A DNA stretch of 25,726 bases from Bdellovibrionaceae bacterium UBA2351 (GTDB taxonomy: Bacteria > Bdellovibrionota > Bdellovibrionia > Bdellovibrionales > Bdellovibrionaceae), in assembly GCA_002344565.1 (NCBI GenBank), contig DDTZ01000147.1, forward strand, positions 1-25,726. The letters run 5' to 3'. The notes beneath the pieces are model-generated. The model saw only the letters and a list, made by a program, of their open reading frames with translations. It was not told where the DNA came from and ran no database searches. How positions within the stretch are numbered: position 1 is the stretch's first letter; each line of letters starts with the position of its first letter. The position numbers and the translations under genes are program-made. Of this stretch, positions 14,756 through 24,512 are shown piece by piece.

Positions 14756-15748
14756 CTAAGTTGAAACGTTAAAAAGTGTCTTTTTCGCAAAATCCGTTAA
14801 GATACGGCCACGAGGCGTTTTTTGAATAAAACCTTCTTGAATCAAGAATGGCTCAAACACATCCTCTAGTGTGTCCTTATCCTCACTCAGCGCGGCTGAC
14901 AGGGTTTCAATGCCCACAGGTCCGCTGTTATATTTTTCATAGATTAAAGTCAAAAGTTTTCGATCCATCATATCTAACCCTAACTTATCTACACCCAGGC
15001 GGTTCAACGCATTTTCAGCTAAGGACTCGTCCACAGAACCATTCCCTTGAACATCCGCAAAGTCGCGAACGCGTTTGAGCAAACGATTCGCAATACGAGG
15101 CGTTCCCCGGCTACGACGAGCGATTTCTTCCGCTCCGTCGTCAGCTAGGTTCATTTTTAACAAACCCGAATTACGCTTAAGTATTTTTTGCAAAGATCCA
15201 CGATCATAAAACTGCAATCGCTCTACGATCCCGAAACGATCACGGAAAGGCGCATTCAGAGCCCCTGCGCGTGTCGTCGCCCCCACCAATGTAAATGGGC
15301 TTAACTGAAACTTCATTGAACGAGCTCCGATACCATCACCCGTCACGATGTCGATGTAATAGTCTTCCATAGCTGAATATAGGTATTCCTCAAGCGTTCG
15401 ATTCAAACGATGAATTTCATCAATAAACAAAACAGAATACGGCTTAAGAGACGTCAATAATCCCGCTAAATCACCCTTCTTTTCAATCGAAGGGGCTGAG
15501 GCCATTTTAAAATCCACACCGAATTCATTGGCGATAATTCGCGACAATGTCGTTTTACCTAAACCTGGAGGCCCATACAACAACACGTGATCCAGTGGTT
15601 CTTTACGTTTTTTGGCGGCTTGAATATAAACATTCAATTTATCTTTGATGTCATCTTGGCCAGGAAAATCAGAAAACTGCTGAGGGCGTAGTTCGTTTTC
15701 CCATTTCTTTTCTTCTTCGTACGATACGGATTCTAATATTCTTTCCAT
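14756..15748 (-). CDS. ruvB: Holliday junction branch migration ATPase RuvB
   Basis: AAA+ motor of the RuvAB complex that drives branch migration at Holliday junctions. Its 330 residues contain Walker A GPPGLGKT (59-66), Walker B VLFIDEIHRL (106-115), sensor GATTRAGAL (156-164), the arginine-finger region NAPFRDRFG (165-173) and a C-terminal winged-helix with TPRGR. It begins 6 nt after the ruvA stop. Confidence 0.98.
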   Translation of the reverse strand: MERILESVSYEEEKKWENELRPQQFSDFPGQDDIKDKLNVYIQAAKKRKEPLDHVLLYGPPGLGKTTLSRIIANEFGVDFKMASAPSIEKKGDLAGLLTSLKPYSVLFIDEIHRLNRTLEEYLYSAMEDYYIDIVTGDGIGARSMKFQLSPFTLVGATTRAGALNAPFRDRFGIVERLQFYDRGSLQKILKRNSGLLKMNLADDGAEEIARRSRGTPRIANRLLKRVRDFADVQGNGSVDESLAENALNRLGVDKLGLDMMDRKLLTLIYEKYNSGPVGIETLSAALSEDKDTLEDVFEPFLIQEGFIQKTPRGRILTDFAKKTLFNVST

Positions 15749-15754
15749 AACTTC

Positions 15755-16330
15755 CTACACCTGAGTTAATTTGGCCAGGCCGCCACGAATGGAATCTTCT
15801 ACGGATAACTCTTTTGGCAATTGGCTGACATACTCATCAACCAGTTGCGGTTTAAACCCTAAATTAATCAAAGCCGACGAAACTTGCTGACGTTGGTGAG
15901 AGGTCTCGGCCGGCTTCTCCTGAACACGAACTAGCTTACCCTTAAGGCTTAAAATAATTTGCTCCGCTGTTTTTTTGCCAACGCGAGGCAATTGAGATAG
16001 CGCCTTAGCATCCGAGTTTTCAATCAGCTCAACCAGCTTGTCGTAGGGAGCACCTGATAATATACCGATGGCCATTTTAGGTCCTACGCCATTTACTTTT
16101 AACAACGATAGAAATAGATTTTTTTCCTCACGAAATTGAAATCCAAACAGAGTCAATGCATCTTCACGAACGTGAGTATAGATCCACATAGAGATCGTTT
16201 TATTCATGGTTTCCGAAATTTGCGCAATCGTTTGTAGAGATGCGTATATTTCATATCCCACACCGTGCACATCCAAAATAAAATATTCTGGCTGCAGTTC
16301 TACAACTTCACCTCTAAGAAAACCTATCAT
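15755..16330 (-). CDS. ruvA: Holliday junction DNA-binding protein RuvA
   Basis: RuvA forms the tetramer that holds the four-way junction and recruits RuvB. The 191-residue protein has the N-terminal OB fold (MIGFLRGEVV ...), the acidic pin residues Glu56/Asp57 in THVREDAL, two helix-hairpin-helix motifs (KVNGVGPKMA 78-87 and LPRVGKKTA 114-122), a short flexible linker, and the RuvB-binding domain III at the end (SSALINLGFKP ...). The start has AGGGGA just upstream, and the gene follows ruvC by 12 nt. Confidence 0.97.
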   Translation of the reverse strand: MIGFLRGEVVELQPEYFILDVHGVGYEIYASLQTIAQISETMNKTISMWIYTHVREDALTLFGFQFREEKNLFLSLLKVNGVGPKMAIGILSGAPYDKLVELIENSDAKALSQLPRVGKKTAEQIILSLKGKLVRVQEKPAETSHQRQQVSSALINLGFKPQLVDEYVSQLPKELSVEDSIRGGLAKLTQV

Positions 16331-16342
16331 ACCCGTCCCCTA

Positions 16343-16849
16343 CTAATTCTGTTTGGCTTGGCTGATCACCACGTTCGCTTTGTGAACGCAATGGTGATGA
16401 TACGCAAGAGCTAATGCATCCGAAGCATCTAGAAAATCAAAGTGATTAATCCCTAGCATAAACTTCAGAACTTCGGCCACTTGGATCTTATCCGAACTCC
16501 CCGACCCTGTAATCGTTTTTTTTACTTCCCGCGGGGTGTATTCGAACACTGTGCAACGGCTTTCCATGGCTTTAGCGATGCAGATCCCGCGCGCATGGCC
16601 TAATTTGAAGGCTGAATCTGGATTTTTCCCTAAAAACAGCTTTTCAACGACCACTGTATTCGGCTGGTATTTTTTTAAAATATGATCCAAATTCTGTGAA
16701 AGTAATAATAAACGATCATTAAAACTCAGCGAACCCGTTTTTAATTGTATTATACCGTGAGAGACCGCGCGCGGTTTATCTTTTGACGTATCAATGACAC
16801 CAAAACCAGTGATTTGTGAACCAGGGTCAATCCCAAGAATTATGGACAT
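16343..16849 (-). CDS. ruvC: Holliday junction resolvase RuvC
   Basis: Endonuclease that cuts Holliday junctions symmetrically. The 168-residue form starting at the ATG at 16847-16849 begins MSIILGIDPGS, which matches the family start. The frame extends 30 codons further upstream, but that extension would run into the divergent gene and does not resemble RuvC. The four catalytic acids are Asp8, Glu69 (VVVEKLF), Asp141 and Asp144 (DASDALALAYHH). The Shine-Dalgarno is weak; a TTG four codons upstream is an alternative start. First gene of the ruv-lpxC operon. Confidence 0.95.
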   Translation of the reverse strand: MSIILGIDPGSQITGFGVIDTSKDKPRAVSHGIIQLKTGSLSFNDRLLLLSQNLDHILKKYQPNTVVVEKLFLGKNPDSAFKLGHARGICIAKAMESRCTVFEYTPREVKKTITGSGSSDKIQVAEVLKFMLGINHFDFLDASDALALAYHHHCVHKANVVISQAKQN

Positions 16850-16877
16850 TCCCAGATTCAACCATCTCGGCGCTTTT

Positions 16878-16905
16878 TTGGCAAAATCCTTGAAACATTT
16901 ATGAC
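16878..16905 (+). promoter_or_regulatory. Possible promoter of the TPR gene at 16924
   Basis: TTGGCA (16878-16883) and TATGAC (16900-16905) are spaced by 16 bp. Transcription would begin near 16912, leaving a leader of only about 12 nt without a ribosome binding site before the ATG at 16924. Confidence 0.35.
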
Positions 16906-16923
16906 TGAGTGTAGTATAAAAAT

Positions 16924-17748
16924 ATGGCGAACTACCCAAAAGACATTATTGAAAAGTATCGAGGTGTATTAAAAAAGACACCAGATTCCCAAGTCTTTGC
17001 CCCGCTCGCCGAGGCCTATCGCGAAAACGGTGAGATCGACCTAGCTGAAAAAGTATGCAAAGAGGGTCTACGTCGTCACCCTAGCCACGTCAGCGCCTGG
17101 GTGATTTTAGCCAAAATTTTGAAAGACAAAAAAAATTGGGATGAGGCTTTAAAAGCGTTGACTCAAGCCCTGAAGTTGTCAGGTAGCAACATCCTCGCTC
17201 ATCAGCTCATGGGCGAATTATACCTTGAAAAAAGGGATACTTCGAATGCAATCAAATCATTCAAAATGGTACTGCTGCTAAATCCTCATCACACAAAGGT
17301 AAAAAAGATTTTAGAACGTATTGAAAGCATGTCGGCACGTGATTTCCAAGAAGATCTATTTGAGTTTAAAAAACTCTCGATTTCTCCAGAGTCAGCATCT
17401 GAGATAAATATGGAAGGTACTCGTAGCCAGGTCATTGAACCCAACAAACCAGATTCTGATTTAGTTTATCAAAGAACACTGCAACGAATTATTTCACTCG
17501 TGGATGCCTTTATCGCTCGAAATCAGCTGAAACAAGCCTCAACATTGCTCGATAATAGTTTGCGCGACTACCCGGAAGATAAAGATTTATTGTACCGTCA
17601 AAAAGTTCTAAAAATGCGCGCCCAGCCTAGTTTCATTGTTACCGAGGCACAAGAAGATGAACAGCGCGCATCGATTCGCAAACAATCTAAACAAGCGAAA
17701 CTCGACAAACTGAATCGTATTCTTCAGCGCATTCACGATTTCCGCTAA
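16924..17748 (+). CDS. TPR-repeat protein, cytoplasmic
   Basis: A 274-residue protein without a signal peptide. Residues about 20-130 form three TPR units (QVFAPLAEAYRENGEIDLAE, ... AWVILAKILKDKKNWDEALK, ... AHQLMGELYLEKRDTSNAIK), then a linker of about 50 residues, a further helical pair around 180-215, and a basic helical tail (RKQSKQAKLDKLNRILQRI). TPRs mediate protein contacts; the partner is unknown. It is divergent from ruvC (74 bp between starts) and converges on the Omp85 gene with only 15 bp between stops. No Shine-Dalgarno is visible. Confidence 0.85.
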   Translation: MANYPKDIIEKYRGVLKKTPDSQVFAPLAEAYRENGEIDLAEKVCKEGLRRHPSHVSAWVILAKILKDKKNWDEALKALTQALKLSGSNILAHQLMGELYLEKRDTSNAIKSFKMVLLLNPHHTKVKKILERIESMSARDFQEDLFEFKKLSISPESASEINMEGTRSQVIEPNKPDSDLVYQRTLQRIISLVDAFIARNQLKQASTLLDNSLRDYPEDKDLLYRQKVLKMRAQPSFIVTEAQEDEQRASIRKQSKQAKLDKLNRILQRIHDFR

Positions 17749-17763
17749 ATTTAACATAACCAA

Positions 17764-20559
17764 TTAGAATGTTCCGAACGATAAGTGGAACGCATACTCG
17801 CCTTTGTCAGTAGGACGGCGATCTAGTTTTTTACCGATCTCCATATTTAGGGCGCCAACAACTGTGTTATACCTAAGTCCAACGCCCACCGAGTCACGAT
17901 AGTCATCTTGGAAGACTAGGTCCTTAATTTTTACGGAACCTCCATCATAAAAAATACCACCATAAAAGTTACCGTATATTGGGAAGCGAATTTCCGATTT
18001 AAACAAAAATTGCTGTGCATTTGTTTTCAAGACGTAGTCATTTGTTTTCATTCCTAAATCAGTATCATTCGGCAAAACTTCCTGAGACCCATACTCTAAA
18101 CCACGAATTGTTGATCCACCACCCAAGATAAAACCTTTCTTAGAAAACGGCACCCCACCATTTGGATCTTTGTTCAAGTTTTCTAGATAGCCGTAACGTA
18201 GATTATGTGCCCATACCCAGTTTTTAACCACGGGCCAATAGTGAGTGAACGATCCGGTAAAGCGGTAATATTCAATCGTCGCCGAACTTCCTAACTGTGG
18301 ACTTGCGTATTCTAAGCTTAACCGCGAAAAAATTCCCTTCGTTGGCAAAAATGGATTGTCACGGAAGTCGATATCGATAGTTGGACCAATGGACGCAATA
18401 TTTTGCGATTTAATGGATTGATTGTCTTCATTTATGTCTATGGTTTCTTGGTTATCACGTATATAGAAATCGCGATACTGCTCTAAATTGTATACATCAA
18501 AAATACCAGTGATATGAGACGTGATGTCTTTTTCTAACGACCAGACATACTGATTACTTTCAACCCCTTGCTTGTCATCGGATATACTGACATAGCGTGA
18601 TCTTGATACGTTGATGCGACCGCGCAGACGAGAGCTAAATAAATAAGGCTCAACGTATCCAAAAATAACTTTTAATTCTGGGTATTTAATATCGGCGATA
18701 TTGTAATTACCTTCCAAACGAGATGAAATACCACGTCCGGTTCCCAATATATTACGATATCCTGCTCCCGCATATCCCCTAAGGGTCCCATTACGCTCAT
18801 TCGTTGCTCCAACACCCAATGTAACCGTGCCGGGATCACGCTCAGTTACCTTAACCACGACCGTTCGGTCGGCCTGACTAGTACGCTGTTCAAGCGTTCT
18901 AATTTCTACCGTTCCGAAATATCCCGTTTTTTGAAGGCGCAAAATTGACTCTTCTATTTTCGCAGGAGTTAAAACATCACCTCGACGAAACTCCAACTCG
19001 ATAAAGATGATTTCATCTTTGGTGTACAAATTACCCTCGGCGGCAATACTGGCTACACGTACTTTCGGTCCCTCATAAATGCGGTAAACCAAATCCGCTT
19101 TAGTATTGTCCGAATTGTAGGTAACCAAAGTGTCTTTCTCATTTGTGATAGCAACTTCCAAATACCCTTGCTCTTGATAGTAAGCTTTAATTAAAGCTAT
19201 CGAACGTTCCAATTTACCAAGTTCCAACGGAAGATCTTTTTTTAATCCAATCAATCCCGCAAGCACATCTTGGGAAACATTGTCATTCCCCTCAAATGCC
19301 AGGCTATTAACGATCGTTTGCGGCCCTTCCTCGATATTAATGTAGAGGCTAATCTTGTCCTTTTTTGTGTTAAAAATTGTTCGGAAACTGGGAATGTCAA
19401 ATGCTAGATAGCCTTGATTTTGCATTTCGATTTCAAAGTTGGCCACTACCTTCTCTACGCTTTCTCGAACATAGATTTTCTTACTTATGATATCTGCTGA
19501 AAGCTGGCTAAACAGAGAATTATAGAATGATACATCTTTTTTAAAGTTCCCTTGAAATACGATTTTCTCGATATAAACCTTAGGACCTTCACTAATACGG
19601 AATAGAACTTTTCGTTCGAACTTTTTAGGCTCGGTCACTTCGCTTTGGACGTCCGCGCGAACATACCCTAATGACAAGTAGTAGTTTTTTAATTTAAAGG
19701 CCAATTCCGCGGCCACGTTTGGATTTGTCGAAATATAGTTTTCAACATCTAACACATCCATCAAGTCGTCATGTGGAACTTCTTTATACCCAATAAAATC
19801 AAAAATGAAACGATTTGTATTGTTAATATGAACTACTAAATTCACTGCGGAATCATTGTCCGTAAAATTTGTTTCTATCTTAACGACTTCCCCTTGAAGA
19901 ATTCTTTTGTCCTTAAAATAGCCCTTTATGTCGTCCCTAATTTTTTGAACTAGGTCTTCCGTAAAGTGATCTTTTTCAAATTTCCTAAGTCTACGAGTTA
20001 ACTCCGCCTTCAATTCTAAATTAGCGGTACGCAATTCCAGATTTTTAATACGAGTAGGGTTACTCTCGACAACAGTTATATCAACGTTCACATTTTGATC
20101 AGTCGATTCTGGAATCTCAACATTAACAGTGGTATTTAAATAACCAGTTTCATTATAAAATTTTCTAATCTTTTCCGCACCTTCAAGGACTGTATCGGTA
20201 TCAAGAATATCACCTTCTGCATAGCCAATTAAATTTTTCAGTTCGCTATCGGAATGAGCCTTGTTGCCAGATACAGAAATACGTCGGACTCGCGTCGATT
20301 TCACTAGATTAATAACGTAGGTTTCCCCCTCTTGGTAAACCTCAATCAGTTCGTTATTAGTTTTCAAATGAATAGTACGAATGATCTCGTCCAATTGGGA
20401 AAGGGTAATACCCGCACCTAAGAACGATTTATATTTTTCTAATACTTCAGATTGGATATCCGACGGCACGTTAACAAATTTTAAATCTCTTCCCTCTGAA
20501 ACTGAGGCAAATCCAAATAACATCGAGACACAGATGAATATCAAACTATATTTACTCAT
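17764..20559 (-). CDS. Omp85 (BamA/TamA superfamily) outer-membrane protein with about seven POTRA domains
   Basis: A 931-residue outer-membrane assembly or translocation protein. A signal peptide (1-22, cut near SEG) leads to a long periplasmic part that I divide into about seven POTRA-like units: 24-87, 89-166, 168-246, 248-324, 326-411, 413-495 and 497-575. Boundaries are marked by the recurrent GPKV/GPQT start and the YY..QGY/NETGY helix-turn signature. A 16-strand-type barrel follows (577-931) with the conserved loop-6 motif at IRG (818-820) and a terminal Phe (HLSFGTF). TamA normally has three POTRAs and BamA five. It overlaps tamB by 4 nt (ATGA), which points to a TamA-like partner role with TamB. 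A symbol is withheld because the POTRA number differs from TamA. Confidence 0.9.
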   Translation of the reverse strand: MSKYSLIFICVSMLFGFASVSEGRDLKFVNVPSDIQSEVLEKYKSFLGAGITLSQLDEIIRTIHLKTNNELIEVYQEGETYVINLVKSTRVRRISVSGNKAHSDSELKNLIGYAEGDILDTDTVLEGAEKIRKFYNETGYLNTTVNVEIPESTDQNVNVDITVVESNPTRIKNLELRTANLELKAELTRRLRKFEKDHFTEDLVQKIRDDIKGYFKDKRILQGEVVKIETNFTDNDSAVNLVVHINNTNRFIFDFIGYKEVPHDDLMDVLDVENYISTNPNVAAELAFKLKNYYLSLGYVRADVQSEVTEPKKFERKVLFRISEGPKVYIEKIVFQGNFKKDVSFYNSLFSQLSADIISKKIYVRESVEKVVANFEIEMQNQGYLAFDIPSFRTIFNTKKDKISLYINIEEGPQTIVNSLAFEGNDNVSQDVLAGLIGLKKDLPLELGKLERSIALIKAYYQEQGYLEVAITNEKDTLVTYNSDNTKADLVYRIYEGPKVRVASIAAEGNLYTKDEIIFIELEFRRGDVLTPAKIEESILRLQKTGYFGTVEIRTLEQRTSQADRTVVVKVTERDPGTVTLGVGATNERNGTLRGYAGAGYRNILGTGRGISSRLEGNYNIADIKYPELKVIFGYVEPYLFSSRLRGRINVSRSRYVSISDDKQGVESNQYVWSLEKDITSHITGIFDVYNLEQYRDFYIRDNQETIDINEDNQSIKSQNIASIGPTIDIDFRDNPFLPTKGIFSRLSLEYASPQLGSSATIEYYRFTGSFTHYWPVVKNWVWAHNLRYGYLENLNKDPNGGVPFSKKGFILGGGSTIRGLEYGSQEVLPNDTDLGMKTNDYVLKTNAQQFLFKSEIRFPIYGNFYGGIFYDGGSVKIKDLVFQDDYRDSVGVGLRYNTVVGALNMEIGKKLDRRPTDKGEYAFHLSFGTF

Positions 20560-23500
20560 CTAAACTCTCGCTTGAATTCCAAATCCAAACCAAACACGCT
20601 TTGAGATTGGCGATCACTATTTTCAGTTCCTTCAAATTCGCGGCCTTCCCAATTACCAATTGCCGAGACGTTGTTATTGAAAAAATACTGAATTTTCACT
20701 TCCGTCGAAGGATCAGTTCCTAGGGCGCGACTTGCTGATGCTTGAATCTTGTTCGTAATTTTCCTTGAAACTGTCGCTTTCGAGACGTTGGCATTTCTAT
20801 TGGAGTCATATTGATTCACTAATTGCAAATCTAAACCCAATGTGTTCTTCACACCCTTCGAAAAACCCGTTTGCGACAACAATTGTGCACCTATTTCTAT
20901 ACCCGTCTGCTCGGCTTGCGCCCTTGACTGAACGTTTTGTTCCAATTGCGACGAGGTAATTCCCAGCGCCAACAAAGAAATAATTTCATTTTCTGCTAGC
21001 GGCGGAGAACTACTCATTTTTATATTTGCTGTTTTTGCCGGGCCTTGCGCTAAAATACTGATGTCGTAATCATTCACGCGCGCTGATGCGGTAACGTATA
21101 CCTCTGGATTAATCTCTGTAGGATTGTTAAAATTCAAAGTCCCGCTCTGCAAGTCGAACACCTTATCTTTAAAATACAACTTGGTACCTTTTTCTAAGTC
21201 GATTTTACCAAAAAGTAATATATTAGAAATTGGCCCACGTAATTGAATATTTCCATTAGCGTATCCATCCACTAGTGAATTCTTAACCAAATACTTTGTA
21301 TCTAGGAACACGTTAATATCAAGTGCGATTGGATCAAATGCTTTTTCTTTTAAAGACTTAGGTAAATAAATACTTTGTTTAGTGGTTGGACCAGTTTCGT
21401 CGCCACCTAGTTCTTTTTCAAAAATACCGCCGGTAATATTATAAGTTCCGGCGATCAAAAACGGGAACCACTTTCCTGATAACACCAAGTTTGCATTTCC
21501 ACTTGTTCGTACTTTATCTGGGATATTTAGATTCACATTTTCTGCTTTTATATTTAGAAAGAGTGGAACATTTTTTGGGCCAAGAATTTCGATCTGTCCG
21601 TCAGCTTTCATTGATCCGCCGGCAAAGCTTGATTTCAAGTTTTGTACAAATATTTTAGACTGCGAAAACACCAAAGTTGTATTAATCTTCTCAAACGGGT
21701 GAGGGAAGTTTTTTATCTTCACATAAGAGTCCTGCACTACGGCCTGCCCCAAGATACGGGGTGCTTTCATCTGACCAGAAATTCGCGCCCCTAATTCAAA
21801 TGGGCCACTCATTTCTTCTAAGAATGGTGCCAAAAAATGAAGAATACGCAAATCCGATTTGGCGCTAATACGAACGTTTAAGCGATCAAACGTAAAGTCG
21901 TCTCCAGAAAGTTCAATGATGTTATCTGGGCCAACGAGTTTCATTTCTGAAATGGTAAAAGCCCCCTTATTGCATTGGATCGTTCCTTTTTCGGCCAAAT
22001 TCAATTTTAAATTACCTCGCTGTATAACCAAATCATCGATTGTGATCTTACCATCGAGATCATTTAATTCCGTACTGCTTGCCGTTAATGCCGTCTCGCC
22101 AGTCAAATTTCCGACGTAGTCTCCTTGTATACTTTCAGCCCCAATAAAAGGAAACAATACAGTGTGGTCAAAATTTGTGAATTTTGTATTTAGAATCACT
22201 TTCGAATCATTAGCCTCAAATGGCCATCGCACACGGGCATTTAATTTTTGATTAAACAGCTTCATATCCCACAGCATGGCTTCTTTATCTAAAGAAAGCT
22301 TAATATCACTGCCTTCGAGCTGTTTATCACCAACTAAAACCTCTGGGGAATTAATTTGAACGTCCAAAGTTGGGTTATTGATCGGCCCCCGTGTTGTATA
22401 GGAAAATCCAATATCACCAAACACGGGTACACTTAAACTCTTAACAAAATCGCTTTCTTCAAGGCGGAACCCTTGGCCAGTTCCTTTCAAATTAAACGTT
22501 TTGTCTGGATTCAACGTTCCCTCAACGGATAGTCTTGAATTCTTTTTACTCAGAGCGCTGTTGGTAAATACAGATGTTCCCTTTTCAGCATTGATATTGA
22601 TATTGAGCTCGTTGAAATGTTCTGTATAAACCTGAACCTCTTTAAACGCGGCCGCTAAATTATAATTCATTTTCCAAAAATCAAGGGGACCATTCATTTT
22701 AACTTTTGCGGAGCCTATACCGTCGATATTAAACGGAATGGGAACAACATCGTTCGTAATTGTCAAAATATCTTTCAATTTTGCGGCGTCGAAATTTATA
22801 TCACCTTGAATTTCCGATCCCCGAAGGTTTAGATCGATATGCCCAGTGTATTTAGATTCATTTATTTGACCTTTAAGTTCACCCAAAGTTAACGTTCCAT
22901 CAAGATACGATAGTTGAGTCTCTAGGTTACCAAAGTTATATTTTTCAAGACGGAAATCAGTCCCTAACGTTTTCATGGCAAAGGTCGCCGCATGGGAATC
23001 ACCTTTGGTACTTCCATCAATAGCTAGGCTGCCTCTAAAATCCAAATTAGCAAGCGATATTACATTTTTGAAGTCGACCTTTGGCGACTTAAATTTAATT
23101 TCAAAGCCTTTATTGTAGTCAACGACGCCTTCACTTTCGACGGTATTATCATTTACCGTGGCTACACCCTTGTACGCTATTTTATCCAAGTCAGAGAAAA
23201 ATTCGCCAGAGACACCAAAATCACCCAATTCGACAATTCGAGAAAGAGGATCGCGCATTTCAGATTGAACTTTTAATCCGAAGCCTTTTATATTCGCCTT
23301 ACAAAAGACGTTGAAACCTTTTATGGCACCTTCACATTCCACCTTTGGCGAAATAGCCACGAATACCGGAACTTCTTTTAAGTTTAAAGACAAGAATAAT
23401 TTTTGTAAGTCGAACCGATCGGACGACACGCTTGCTTTAAACTCGTGAGGTTCTTTCAAAGTGATTGATGATTCCGATAGAGTTACTTTTCCCGCAGGAT

Positions 23501-24512
23501 GAATGAGTTCAATATTTGAAAACTTCACTCGATCTTTTTTAAACTCGCTGCGAATAATGGCTGTTCCAAAATCAAATTTATCAAAGACGATGTTTTCTGA
23601 ATTTAAATTAATGTTACCATCAATTGAATGTAGACCCCTAAATGCTAAGTTACCCCCTACGGTAACTTTGCCTTCCAATTTTTCCTTTAGGCTAAGGATA
23701 CCAAATTGCTCTAGAATATTTTTTATTTCCTGAAGGTCGGTCGCCGCCGACACAGTCATCTGCCCCACTATTTTACTATTTAACTGATTGACGTCTTCAA
23801 TCATGCCCTCAACTTTAGCTACATTGTCCTTAACTTTTAATTGAATCTCTCGTACCAGTAAATTCGCTTTAGAAAATAGCAGGTTTACGTTGACCTCTAA
23901 CGGAACAGTGACCTGATTTTTTTCGTTTTTTATTACACTGTTTTTAATATTTAGTCGTGCTAAGAATTTTGAGTCTAAATAGCTTGTTCTGATAAGAGAC
24001 TCGTTTATCTTGAAGTTCATCTGATGTCTTCTTGAGTTCAAATTCAAACTTAGGTTATCAATTTTGAAACGTTGAATTGGAACCATGTTCAGAACTTCAT
24101 ACACTTGATTGATGTTAAACTCTGAGTTTGATTTTGGTTGATCAAGAATTGGATCCAATTCAACATCTAACTTCAACTCATCAACGCTCAGGATATTGAA
24201 ATTCAACTTACCGATCAAAAGATCGAATAGATTGATTTTCATATCAACTTCCTTGATATCGAAATCTTTCAAGATGCCGCTTAGTGCCTTTTTAGTCTTA
24301 ATTTTTATATTCTTAACTTTTACGCGTGGATCGAATACCTCGAAGTCGACTTTTTCAAACTGAATTTCTGCAAATTCATTTGAGTTAGAAATTTTTAAAA
24401 GATGTTCATTGGCGTAATCGGTAACGATTGGAAAAACAACCATCTTCAAAGCGGCATAGATTAAAAAAAGGATTCCAATCGGAGTTGCAAAAAGCCAAAT
24501 CTTATTTCTCAA
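20556..24512 (-). CDS. tamB: Translocation and assembly module protein TamB
   Basis: A long periplasm-spanning AsmA-like/TamB protein anchored in the inner membrane by one N-terminal segment (about residues 5-28, IWLFATPIGILFLIYAALK). The bulk is repetitive beta-taco sequence with alternating apolar residues. The C-terminal TamB domain (DUF490) carries the SSPPLAENEIISLLALG signature about 150 residues from the end and finishes in a barrel-like FGLDLEFKREFR. I favour a TTG start at 24510-24512: it has GGAG six bases upstream and overlaps the upstream stop by exactly 4 nt (TTGA), like the other junctions in this operon. The ATG at 24524 would add four residues but has no Shine-Dalgarno. It works with the Omp85 protein encoded next. 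Confidence 0.93.
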   Translation of the reverse strand: MRNKIWLFATPIGILFLIYAALKMVVFPIVTDYANEHLLKISNSNEFAEIQFEKVDFEVFDPRVKVKNIKIKTKKALSGILKDFDIKEVDMKINLFDLLIGKLNFNILSVDELKLDVELDPILDQPKSNSEFNINQVYEVLNMVPIQRFKIDNLSLNLNSRRHQMNFKINESLIRTSYLDSKFLARLNIKNSVIKNEKNQVTVPLEVNVNLLFSKANLLVREIQLKVKDNVAKVEGMIEDVNQLNSKIVGQMTVSAATDLQEIKNILEQFGILSLKEKLEGKVTVGGNLAFRGLHSIDGNINLNSENIVFDKFDFGTAIIRSEFKKDRVKFSNIELIHPAGKVTLSESSITLKEPHEFKASVSSDRFDLQKLFLSLNLKEVPVFVAISPKVECEGAIKGFNVFCKANIKGFGLKVQSEMRDPLSRIVELGDFGVSGEFFSDLDKIAYKGVATVNDNTVESEGVVDYNKGFEIKFKSPKVDFKNVISLANLDFRGSLAIDGSTKGDSHAATFAMKTLGTDFRLEKYNFGNLETQLSYLDGTLTLGELKGQINESKYTGHIDLNLRGSEIQGDINFDAAKLKDILTITNDVVPIPFNIDGIGSAKVKMNGPLDFWKMNYNLAAAFKEVQVYTEHFNELNININAEKGTSVFTNSALSKKNSRLSVEGTLNPDKTFNLKGTGQGFRLEESDFVKSLSVPVFGDIGFSYTTRGPINNPTLDVQINSPEVLVGDKQLEGSDIKLSLDKEAMLWDMKLFNQKLNARVRWPFEANDSKVILNTKFTNFDHTVLFPFIGAESIQGDYVGNLTGETALTASSTELNDLDGKITIDDLVIQRGNLKLNLAEKGTIQCNKGAFTISEMKLVGPDNIIELSGDDFTFDRLNVRISAKSDLRILHFLAPFLEEMSGPFELGARISGQMKAPRILGQAVVQDSYVKIKNFPHPFEKINTTLVFSQSKIFVQNLKSSFAGGSMKADGQIEILGPKNVPLFLNIKAENVNLNIPDKVRTSGNANLVLSGKWFPFLIAGTYNITGGIFEKELGGDETGPTTKQSIYLPKSLKEKAFDPIALDINVFLDTKYLVKNSLVDGYANGNIQLRGPISNILLFGKIDLEKGTKLYFKDKVFDLQSGTLNFNNPTEINPEVYVTASARVNDYDISILAQGPAKTANIKMSSSPPLAENEIISLLALGITSSQLEQNVQSRAQAEQTGIEIGAQLLSQTGFSKGVKNTLGLDLQLVNQYDSNRNANVSKATVSRKITNKIQASASRALGTDPSTEVKIQYFFNNNVSAIGNWEGREFEGTENSDRQSQSVFGLDLEFKREFR

